Source: UBA11872 sp965198285 (lineage in GTDB: Bacteria > Chloroflexota > UBA11872). Taken from it: 64,000 nucleotides of DNA. Within the stretch, counting starts at the first letter, position 1, and each line of letters begins with the position of its first letter. Where the stretch lies: contig OZ240251.1 of the NCBI GenBank assembly GCA_965198285.1, positions 3,286,001 to 3,350,000 on the forward strand. The letters are read 5' to 3'. Shown piece by piece: positions 24,384 through 31,904 of this stretch. The notes beneath the pieces were generated by a model. It worked only from the letters and a program-made list of their open reading frames with translations, did not search any database and was not told where the DNA came from. The position numbers and the translations under genes are program-made.

Positions 24384-24671
24384 TCAGGCACGGATCGTGG
24401 GGCGCTTTGCCATCGGTGTGGGGCCTGCTGATCCGTCGCCCGCAGACGGACGCGCAGTGCGCTCGGGCGGGGCTGCAAGTGGTCCGCGGGCCAGAGCGCC
24501 CGCCAGGAGAACCCAGGTCAAGGCGTCCACTTTCGCACTGGTGGCGCGCAGCCGGTCGACCAACTGCGCGATGTCTGACCGCAGCCAAGCCACGGCACTG
24601 CCGATAACCGCGAGCGCGGACGCAAGGACGATCCCGGCAATGGCCAGCAGGTCGACAGCTTCGAGCGTCAC
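24384..24671 (-). CDS. Coiled-coil / membrane-helix mini-protein, 95 aa
   Basis: Starts MTLEAVDLLAIAGIVLASAL (membrane helix), then WLRSDIAQLVDRLRATSAKV (heptad helix), then a Pro/Ala-rich tail. The N-terminal 16 residues are nearly identical to those of the next gene upstream (24753-25046), so the two are recent duplicates with diverged tails. GTG start at 24671 with GGAAGGCGG upstream. The function is unknown. Confidence 0.6.
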   Translation of the reverse strand: MTLEAVDLLAIAGIVLASALAVIGSAVAWLRSDIAQLVDRLRATSAKVDALTWVLLAGALARGPLAAPPERTARPSAGDGSAGPTPMAKRPTIRA

Positions 24672-24752
24672 GGAACCGCCTTCCCTGCGGCGGGGTCAAG
24701 CACAGGTTGAACGAGTCAGGCAAACGCGAAAGGCCGGCCAGTCACAGACCTT

Positions 24753-25046
24753 TCACCCGGCGGGCGTGGGCTGGCGCTGGGTTTCGGGCGCCGGTGCGCC
24801 AGTTTCAGACGAGGTGGGGAGCGGGTCGCGGGCCAGCGCGCTTGCGAGAATGGCCTGAGTCAAGGCGTCAACCTTTGCATCGACGGCGCGAATCTCGGCC
24901 CGCAGGTCGCGCATGTCAGCCCGAGTCTCGGTGCGCAGGTCTCGGATATCGGACTTCAGCCAGGCTAGCGTCCCTCCCATGGCAGCTAGTAGCAGGGTTA
25001 GCACGATTCCGGCAATGGCTAGGAGGTCGGCGGTTTCGAGCGTCAT
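24753..25046 (-). CDS. Coiled-coil / membrane-helix mini-protein, 97 aa
   Basis: Membrane helix LLAIAGIVLTLLLAAMGGTL followed by 'WLKSDIRDLRTETRADMRDL' and 'RAEIRAVDAKVDALTQAI', a long charged heptad helix, and a Thr/Pro-rich tail. Its ATG overlaps the stop of the upstream gene (ATGA), and there is no strong ribosome site of its own, so translation is coupled. The predicted topology is a short periplasmic N-terminus and a cytoplasmic coiled coil, or the reverse. Confidence 0.65.
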   Translation of the reverse strand: MTLETADLLAIAGIVLTLLLAAMGGTLAWLKSDIRDLRTETRADMRDLRAEIRAVDAKVDALTQAILASALARDPLPTSSETGAPAPETQRQPTPAG

Positions 25047-25348
25047 GGAGTGGGTTTAGCAGCGGCTGGATCACGTACAGGTTCACCGAGGCGGACCAGC
25101 GCCTGCACCATTTCGTACTGCCGGGCCTCCAGCCTGTCGAGGCGTATGTCCATCCTGTCGAGGCGGGTATTGATGCTGTCGAAGCGGGCATCGTGGTCAG
25201 CGCGTAGATCGCGCAAGGCGGCAGCATGCTGCTGGGCCAAAAGCTCAAGACGAGATTCCAGGCTGCGCCATATCGCTATGGCCAAGCCAGCCAATCCAAC
25301 GAACAGGGCCCCGCCCGTGCCCATGATTGTCCACGCTTCGGCGCTCAT
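25043..25348 (-). CDS. Coiled-coil / membrane-helix mini-protein, 101 aa
   Basis: First gene of the leftward set. N-terminal membrane helix (GTGGALFVGLAGLAIAIW), then a long helix with clear heptads ending 'NTRLDRMDIRLDRLEARQYE' that could trimerise or pair with its sister proteins. It is divergent from the AAA ATPase gene at 25517, with about 168 bases between. The ribosome site is weak. The function is unknown; the tandem duplication suggests the proteins act together. Confidence 0.62.
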   Translation of the reverse strand: MSAEAWTIMGTGGALFVGLAGLAIAIWRSLESRLELLAQQHAAALRDLRADHDARFDSINTRLDRMDIRLDRLEARQYEMVQALVRLGEPVRDPAAAKPTP

Positions 25349-25516
25349 GCGGCGACGATCCGGCGGGGTCGGGCATTGGCTTCAACGTATCACACTCACG
25401 AGAGCGGGCGGTGGCGGCGTTTGACACCTTCCGAAGTCCAAAGGCCCTGGGCCGTAAGCAGGACGGGTGCGGTGGACGCCTAGAATGCGGGCGGCGCGTG
25501 GTGGGCGAATTCGGTG

Positions 25517-27799
25517 ATGCAGAGCTTTCTTAGATCCCTGTTTGGCGTGTCGGATGAGTCCGTGGGCCGTGCTGGCGCGGCAGCGGACGCTGCCGGCGAT
25601 GGCCGCGCGGTGTTTGGCGAACATATCGTGCTTGGGCGCTCGGACGTTGAGGTTCTGGGTGAGCGGTTTGCGCGGCGGGACTTGCGGGCGGATCGGTTTC
25701 TGCCGGTGCCGGCGGAGGTTCGGGAGGAGCTGGGCGGGTTCGGGGATGAGGCGCCGGACGCGGCACGGCTGGTGCCCACGCGGGACGAGGTGTTTATACG
25801 GATTACCGCCTCAATGGCGGGAATCCTGCGGCGGATGGCGCAGATCGAGGCGAATCCGCACCTGCGGACCTTCGTGTTGCTGACCGGACCGACCGGCTGC
25901 GGCAAGACCACGATGGTCAAGACTTACTGCCACTTGGCCAACGAGCCGTGCGTGGAACTGACGTTCAGCGGAGACACCACGCTGGCGGATTTCTTCCAGC
26001 GAACGGAAGTCGTGCGCGGCGAGGCGGGGCAATCCACCGTGGCGGCGCTGGGTCCGGCGGTGCAGGCGATGCTGCACGGGCACAAGCTGCTGATCAACGA
26101 GATCAACATGCTGCCGCCCGACCTGGTGAGCGCCCTGACGCAAGCCATGGACACGGGTCGGCTGGTGATCTCGGGGACGGACCTTGGGAATATCCAAATC
26201 GAGGTGCACGAGCAGTTCGGGGTGTTCGCCACAGCCAACCCGAACTACGTGGGAGCCGCGGAGATTGGGCGTGCGCTGCAGCGCCGATTCGGCTGGGGGC
26301 TTGGCGCCATTCCGATGGGATTCCTGCCGCCGGACGAGGAAGCGGACGCGGTTGCCTACGAATTTGGGCGGCTGGAGTTGGCGGAGGCGTTGGGCCTGCG
26401 CGCCAATCCGTCAATCGTAGAGCGATTGGTGGGCGTGGCCAGTCAACTGCGCGGTCACGCCGAGCTGGGCGGGGCGATGCGCGACCGGATTTCGACCCGT
26501 TCGTTGGTTCACTGGCTGGCGCTGGGTCACGCGACGGGGCTGCCATTGGCCGAGGTCGGGGCGCAGGCGGTGCTTTCGATCGCGCCTGACGACCTAATGC
26601 AACCGGTGGCCGAGACGACCAGGCAGGCACTGGGACGCGCGGTGGCCTCGACTTCGTATCCCGATGAATTGCGGCAGGCGCTGCTGGACATCGAGCGGCC
26701 GGACGCCGGTGCGGCCGTAGCGCTGCCGCCGCCGAATCCGGTGGAAGCTTCCGAGTCCAGTCCTGACGGGGCCGGAGTAACGCTGGATCTGACTGACGGG
26801 CGCCGAGTGCGTCTGCGCGCGCGGGCCGACCGTCCTCCGGTGATCGAGAGCGCGAACGGCGTCAATGGCGCGTCTGCGGACGAATTGCGGCAGGCGTTGC
26901 GGGCGGAGTACGGGCTGAACCTGGCGACGTCGCTTGGGCACGTGCCGCCGACCGCAAGCGTCCTGCCGTGCCTGACAGCTTCAAGCTGGCGAGCGCTTCG
27001 GCTTACGCAGGGCGCGTTGATCGCCGGTCGGCCGGTGTTCCTGCGCGGTCCAACCGGCTGCGGCAAGTCGGCGCTGGCGCGCACGCTGGCCCACTTGTGG
27101 AAGCTGCCGGCGGTGGAGTTCAGCCTGACCGGCGAGACCAGCAAGACCGACCTGACGGCGGCGCGACGGCTGGTGGGCGGCGCGACCTCATGGTCGATTC
27201 AGGGCTTCCTGGAGGCCGCCAGCGAGGGGCTGTTCGTGATCGTCAACGAATACAACCTGGCATACCCGGACGTGCATTCGATCATTAACGGGCTGTTCGA
27301 CAAAGGCGGTCGGCTGCTGCTGCCGGATGGCCGTGTCGTCCATGCGCATCCGGACTTTCGCCTGATCGCCACCGGGTTCGCCGAGGGTCCCGGCGTGAAG
27401 CCGCTGAACGAGGCGGTGGAAAACCGCTTCGGGGCGGTGATCCGCATGGACTATCCGCCGCTCGACGAGGAGGCCGCAATCCTGGCATTCGTTGCCGACG
27501 CCACGATTGATCCGGCCCTGCTGCACGCCGCGGCGGAATTGGCAGGCACAGGTCGCGCGGTTCTGTCGGGCGCCTGGGATCGCGACGCGCGCCACCCGCT
27601 GAACGACGTGCCGGCGGACCTGGCCGGGGCCGCCGCCGAGCGCGTAAGCCTGACGACGGCGGAATTGGTGACCAGCGCGCGGGCGGGCGACGATGCGTCC
27701 ACGTTCGTGCGATGGCTGCGGCGCGGCGTGCTGGATGGGGCCAGCGACGACATTCGTCCGGTGCTGGAAGCGACACTGGCCGGCTATGGCCTGGTCTGA
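25517..27799 (+). CDS. Tandem AAA+ ATPase (MoxR / dynein-related AAA_5 type)
   Basis: 760 residues with two AAA+ modules in one chain. Module 1: Walker A GPTGCGKTT near residue 125, Walker-B-like LLINEINML, sensor 'FATANPNY'. Module 2: Walker A GPTGCGKSA near 512, Walker-B-like FVIVNEYNL, then 'LIATGFAEGPG' and 'ENRFGAVI'. In both modules the Walker B Asp is replaced by Asn (NE rather than DE), as in many dynein-related AAA_5 domains. About 60 N-terminal residues and a linker at 390-450 are unassigned. It overlaps the VWA gene by 14 bases. MoxR-VWA pairs act as chaperones or metal-insertion machines; the client here is unknown. A -10-like TAGAAT at 25481 may be the promoter. Start ATG 25517 (GTG 25514 possible). 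Confidence 0.88.
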   Translation: MQSFLRSLFGVSDESVGRAGAAADAAGDGRAVFGEHIVLGRSDVEVLGERFARRDLRADRFLPVPAEVREELGGFGDEAPDAARLVPTRDEVFIRITASMAGILRRMAQIEANPHLRTFVLLTGPTGCGKTTMVKTYCHLANEPCVELTFSGDTTLADFFQRTEVVRGEAGQSTVAALGPAVQAMLHGHKLLINEINMLPPDLVSALTQAMDTGRLVISGTDLGNIQIEVHEQFGVFATANPNYVGAAEIGRALQRRFGWGLGAIPMGFLPPDEEADAVAYEFGRLELAEALGLRANPSIVERLVGVASQLRGHAELGGAMRDRISTRSLVHWLALGHATGLPLAEVGAQAVLSIAPDDLMQPVAETTRQALGRAVASTSYPDELRQALLDIERPDAGAAVALPPPNPVEASESSPDGAGVTLDLTDGRRVRLRARADRPPVIESANGVNGASADELRQALRAEYGLNLATSLGHVPPTASVLPCLTASSWRALRLTQGALIAGRPVFLRGPTGCGKSALARTLAHLWKLPAVEFSLTGETSKTDLTAARRLVGGATSWSIQGFLEAASEGLFVIVNEYNLAYPDVHSIINGLFDKGGRLLLPDGRVVHAHPDFRLIATGFAEGPGVKPLNEAVENRFGAVIRMDYPPLDEEAAILAFVADATIDPALLHAAAELAGTGRAVLSGAWDRDARHPLNDVPADLAGAAAERVSLTTAELVTSARAGDDASTFVRWLRRGVLDGASDDIRPVLEATLAGYGLV

Positions 27800-29738
27800 C
27801 GAACGCCACCTTTCGACCGAGCAATTCGAGCTAGCCGGCCACCTGATCCTGAGCGACCTGCCGGTACGTCTGGAAGCCGGGCCGTGGTGGGCTTACCGCC
27901 CGGCGCAAGGGGTCGTGGACTATCCGCGCGCTCTGCTGTCGGAATGGCCGCTCGAACTGATGGTGGCGGCGTTGGGGCACGAGGCAGCGGAGGTCCGCTT
28001 TACCGGCAAGGCCGGCGCAATGGCCACGGCGCGCTGGATCGAGCATCACGTCAGCGCCGAGGTTTCAGCCGCAGCGCTGGCGCTGCTGGTGAACGTCGTC
28101 AACGACATGCGCGTCAATCGGCTGCACATGGCGCGCTACCCGGGCGTCGGTCGACTCTTTCAGCGCCTGTATGGCCGCGGGGTGGAACTGGAGCCAATGA
28201 CGGACATGTCGGACATTCGAGACACCGGCGGCGTACCACTGCACCACCAGTTCCTGGACGCGCACATTCACGCCTGGACGGAACGGCAATGGCCGGGGAC
28301 GCGCGCAGCGCCGGTGCTGGACCCGCCGGCCGCCGCAGCGTTCGAGGCGACGCTGGCGCCGGTGCAGGGAGCGGCCGCCTGCGCGGAGGTCTCGGCACTG
28401 CTGGAGGAACTCAGCGACGAGGTGCTGCCCGCCTACCGCTCGCTGGTCGCGGCGGAACACGAGGCGCGGCGGCAGGCAGCCGAGCAGGCCCGTACCAAGA
28501 CAAGAGCGCCGGACACGAGCGATCCGGGCGTCTCGCCGCCAACGGATGAAACGGAGCCGTCTCCGACGATGAACGGGAGCGGTTCGGAGGACTCCGGAGC
28601 GCCTCGAGATGAGCCGGCCGAGCGTGACCAGGATGCGCCGGACGCACGGAGTCAGCCCTTGCAGAGCCGACGGCGCGACAGGGCACCGCAGGCCCCGGCG
28701 GACCGTCTCCCATCATCCATCACCCAGGGCCAGCGGCGGAGGCCCAGCCGCGAGCAAGTCCGCGACCGGGTGCTCAGTTCAACCGGCGAGTCCTGGCATC
28801 CGGGCTTGATTTCCTACCTGCGGCGCGGGCGGGGACCGCAGATCGATTACGAAGCGTTCGACTACCTGGCGGCGGTGCGAAAGTTGGAGCCGCTGATACG
28901 GGAGTCGATCCACGGGAGCGGACGCCGGCGCGGGCTGGCCGAGATCATGGACCGGCGGCGTCACGGGGCGGTGGACCCATGGCGGCGTCCGCGCAAGCAG
29001 CGGCGCGGCGACACCGGCGAGATCGATCTGGAGCATCCCGAGCGCCTGGTTACCGATCCGGCCTCGGCGTTCCTACGCGGGGTCCGGGTGGCGCGGGAAG
29101 ACCGGCAGCGGGACTTCGCCAGCGCCATTCTGCTGGACATCAGCGGCAGCATGGTGCAGCGCGGCTTCCCGACCCGGAAGTTCGACCGGCTGGTGGACGC
29201 GGCGGTGATCTTCATTGAGATCCACGAGCGGCTGCGCATCCCCTATGCCGTGTTGAGCTTCAGCACGGAGGCTGTGGTCCACTGGCGCTTCGAACAGAGC
29301 GTCTGGACGGCGGCCGGCATTCCCTCGGAGGCGGCCTATCGTCCGCGTGATCACAGTCAGATTGTCCGCGCCATGTACACGCTGGATCACCGGGAGACCG
29401 ACGACGCGGGGGCGCTGCGGCGCGCGCTGACACACATTCAGCCGCAACTCGGCCTGAAGAGCGTAATCGTGATTACCGACGGCATCAGCAGCGATCCGGC
29501 CCAACTCCGGCGCGTCCTGTCGGACCTTGACCGACGCAACCGCAACGGAGCGGGCGGCCAGGCGACCAAGGTCTTGGCCTTCGGAGTGGGGGTGGTGCGG
29601 ACCGAGTTCGAGCGCGCCTACACCCCGCGGATCGACGGGCGGCCGGTACGCGCATGCCATGGAGAAATCGTGCATGACAGCCGTGTGTTGCCGACCCTGA
29701 TTCGGAACGCGGTGGATCAGCGGATCCGGGCGGCGTAG
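27786..29738 (+). CDS. VWA-domain protein with degenerate metallopeptidase-like N-terminus, partner of the AAA ATPase
   Basis: 650 residues. The C-terminal VWA domain has a complete MIDAS: DISGS (about residue 452), a conserved Thr region and ITDGISSD. The N-terminal 130 residues resemble the zinc-peptidase-like part of CobT-type VWA proteins: VAALGHEAAEVRF (about 60-70) sits where HExxH is expected, and 'LLVNVVNDMRVNRLHMARYPG' where 'ALEDARVE' follows. The second His is lost (HEAAE), so it is probably non-catalytic. A charged, Pro-rich, disordered linker (about 220-330) joins the two. The ATG at 27786 is inside the end of the ATPase gene, so the proteins are made together. Such pairs couple ATP hydrolysis to remodelling of a bound client. 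Confidence 0.85.
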   Translation: MAWSDERHLSTEQFELAGHLILSDLPVRLEAGPWWAYRPAQGVVDYPRALLSEWPLELMVAALGHEAAEVRFTGKAGAMATARWIEHHVSAEVSAAALALLVNVVNDMRVNRLHMARYPGVGRLFQRLYGRGVELEPMTDMSDIRDTGGVPLHHQFLDAHIHAWTERQWPGTRAAPVLDPPAAAAFEATLAPVQGAAACAEVSALLEELSDEVLPAYRSLVAAEHEARRQAAEQARTKTRAPDTSDPGVSPPTDETEPSPTMNGSGSEDSGAPRDEPAERDQDAPDARSQPLQSRRRDRAPQAPADRLPSSITQGQRRRPSREQVRDRVLSSTGESWHPGLISYLRRGRGPQIDYEAFDYLAAVRKLEPLIRESIHGSGRRRGLAEIMDRRRHGAVDPWRRPRKQRRGDTGEIDLEHPERLVTDPASAFLRGVRVAREDRQRDFASAILLDISGSMVQRGFPTRKFDRLVDAAVIFIEIHERLRIPYAVLSFSTEAVVHWRFEQSVWTAAGIPSEAAYRPRDHSQIVRAMYTLDHRETDDAGALRRALTHIQPQLGLKSVIVITDGISSDPAQLRRVLSDLDRRNRNGAGGQATKVLAFGVGVVRTEFERAYTPRIDGRPVRACHGEIVHDSRVLPTLIRNAVDQRIRAA

Positions 29739-29838
29739 CGTTTAGGAATCGAATAACTGACAATGGATCAGTCAACAATTCAAAGCTTGGGGTGAACGCT
29801 TTGTTCGCCCTGCCGCACTTGAGTCCCTCGACGGGGAT

Positions 29839-30759
29839 GTGGAGCCGCAGCCCTATGCGCCGCACGAAAACAGGCGGGCACCTGACGTGTTGACGCGCCT
29901 GCGGCCGGGCCGTCCCGAGGATCCGCAGCACACGCAAGCCGCGGTGCGGGCACTGGTCAATGCCGGCTACGCGCCGCACGAAGCCGGTCGTGCGTTCATC
30001 CAGTATCGGACGCGTCTGCGCGAGGCCACCGCCGCCTGGCTGGCCATCGCAATCGCCGGATTCCTGACCACCGCGCTTCCCGCGCTTGGCCTGCTGGTTC
30101 TGAAGGCGGCCCCCACGGCGGGGCTGCTATGCCTCGGTGGAATCGGCTTGGGCGTCATCGAGCGCTGGCGCTGGCGGCGGGAGATGATGCACAAACAGTT
30201 CAAGGTGCAGCCCAACGATCAGCAGTACCTCATCCACCAGGGGACGCTCTGGGCGCTCCTGCTGGCCGTGCTGGCAGTCCAGCAATTCGCGCAGGCCGGT
30301 GCGGTGATTGGCCTGGGCATTGCCACGGGACTCCCGCTCAGCTTCGTCTTTCGCTACTACTTCTACCGGAGCTATCCGACGGCGCTGGCGATCGTGAGCA
30401 ACGCGCCGGCGGGCGCCGAGGCACGGCGCATCGTCGAGACGGAGATCACCGACTCCGAAGCAGCCGCCGTGCAGATGCCACGCAGCGCGGGACCAGTCCG
30501 GACCGCGGTGGCTCAGCCAGGCATGGTGAGGCAGCAACGCCGCTCATGGGTCCGACGGCAGGACGCGGCGATCGCGCTGGGAAGCTTCGCCGGCTGGTGG
30601 TTTCTGGCGCGCTGGTGGGTCTGGCAGGGGGCCGAGGAAGGGACGTCGTCGATGGCGCCGTTCAGCGGCGACATCGGCGTCGATATCGTCGGAATTGTGG
30701 GGGGGGTGCCAATCGGGCTTGGACTGGCCTGGTTCTACCGGAGCTTTATCGAGACGTAG
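29839..30759 (+). CDS. Polytopic membrane protein, 306 aa, unknown function
   Basis: An N-terminal soluble helical segment (VRALVNAGYAPHEAGRAFIQ) is followed by about six membrane helices between residues 65 and 300, with a charged cytoplasmic loop around 185-235. No family recognised. GTG start at 29839 with GGGG just upstream. It lies 100 bases after the VWA gene on the same strand and could be its membrane partner, but the gap and lack of overlap make this uncertain. Convergent with the dehydrogenase at 30775. Confidence 0.6.
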   Translation: MEPQPYAPHENRRAPDVLTRLRPGRPEDPQHTQAAVRALVNAGYAPHEAGRAFIQYRTRLREATAAWLAIAIAGFLTTALPALGLLVLKAAPTAGLLCLGGIGLGVIERWRWRREMMHKQFKVQPNDQQYLIHQGTLWALLLAVLAVQQFAQAGAVIGLGIATGLPLSFVFRYYFYRSYPTALAIVSNAPAGAEARRIVETEITDSEAAAVQMPRSAGPVRTAVAQPGMVRQQRRSWVRRQDAAIALGSFAGWWFLARWWVWQGAEEGTSSMAPFSGDIGVDIVGIVGGVPIGLGLAWFYRSFIET

Positions 30760-30774
30760 TCGGGTGCGCCGTCC

Positions 30775-31770
30775 TTAGTCGTCGGTCAGGCTGACCCGTT
30801 CGAGGACCTCGCGGTTCCAGACGTATTCGGGCATTCGACCCTGCAAGACGCGGACGACGGACAGGGCCGCCCGGCGCTCCAGTTCCAGCAGTGACTCTTC
30901 CGAGAGGAAGGCCGCGTGCGGGGTTACAACGGCGCGTTCCAGACCGATCAACGGGTGGTTGGGCGGCGGGGGCTCCTGCTCCAGGACGTCGATGCCGGCT
31001 CCGGCGATCCAGCCTTCGTCAATGGCGCGCGCCAGGGCGTATTCGTCAATCAAGGGCCCGCGCGCGGTGTTGATGATGTAGGTGGTTGGCTTCATGGCCC
31101 GCAACTCGGGCTCGCCGATGGTGTGGCGCGTCTCGGGGGTGAGGGGGGCGTGGACCGAGATGAAGTCGGATTCGGCCACCAGGCGGTCCTTTTCGACCAG
31201 TTCGGCTCCGATGTCGGCCACGCGGTCGGCGGTGATGTACGGATCGTGGACCAGGATCCGCAGCCCGTGCGGTAGGGCGCGTTGCGCCAAGGCGTAGCCG
31301 ATGCGTCCATAGCCCAGGATGCCGAGCACCCGACCGCGCATCCGGTGCATGGGACGGGCCGGCTGATTGGTCCACTGGCCGGTGCGCACGCTGCGGTCCA
31401 GCACGGCCACGCCGCGGGCCTGCGCCATCAGCAAGGCCATGGCGTGGTCGGCCACTTCCTCGTACCCGTAGTCGGGCACGTAGGTCACCGGAACATCCAG
31501 CTCGGTGCAGGTATCCACGTCGATGTTGTCGGTGCCGACGCCGTAGCGACCCACGACCCGGAGGCGGGGCGAGGCCCGTACGACTCGCTCGGTGACCTTG
31601 GCAAAGCAGGTGAGGATGCCGGTGACGTCCGCCGCCAGTTCGGTCAGGCGGTCTTCGTCACCGGAGTCGGATTCCACGATCTCGGCATCGACTTCGGCCA
31701 AGACTTCCCGCTCGGGATTGGTCGAGGGCCAGACGTAGTCGGTAATGAGGATCTTGTGTCGGGCGGCCAC
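30775..31770 (-). CDS. D-isomer-specific 2-hydroxyacid dehydrogenase
   Basis: A 331-residue NAD-dependent enzyme related to phosphoglycerate dehydrogenase and C-terminal-binding-protein-like dehydrogenases. The nucleotide loop is LGILGYGRIG. The catalytic residues are Arg in 'IINTARGPLID', Glu in 'GIDVLEQEPPP' and His in 'VVTPHAAFLSE'. Start GTG 31770 is chosen for GGGAG eight bases upstream and because homologues begin near 'ARHKILITDY'; the longer frame to 31869 runs into the next gene's promoter. It may oxidise or reduce a sugar-acid or hydroxypyruvate-type substrate; the exact substrate is not inferable. Confidence 0.9.
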   Translation of the reverse strand: MAARHKILITDYVWPSTNPEREVLAEVDAEIVESDSGDEDRLTELAADVTGILTCFAKVTERVVRASPRLRVVGRYGVGTDNIDVDTCTELDVPVTYVPDYGYEEVADHAMALLMAQARGVAVLDRSVRTGQWTNQPARPMHRMRGRVLGILGYGRIGYALAQRALPHGLRILVHDPYITADRVADIGAELVEKDRLVAESDFISVHAPLTPETRHTIGEPELRAMKPTTYIINTARGPLIDEYALARAIDEGWIAGAGIDVLEQEPPPPNHPLIGLERAVVTPHAAFLSEESLLELERRAALSVVRVLQGRMPEYVWNREVLERVSLTDD

Positions 31771-31904
31771 GCAATCGACTCCCAGAACAGCGAGCGGTCG
31801 GTGCGGGGAGCTTAGGGAGCGGCCAAAACCGGTGTCAACGCGGCACGCCCCGGCCCGCAACTGCGACAATGCGTGCGGCGCCAGGATTCACTGGAGTTGA
31901 CGCC

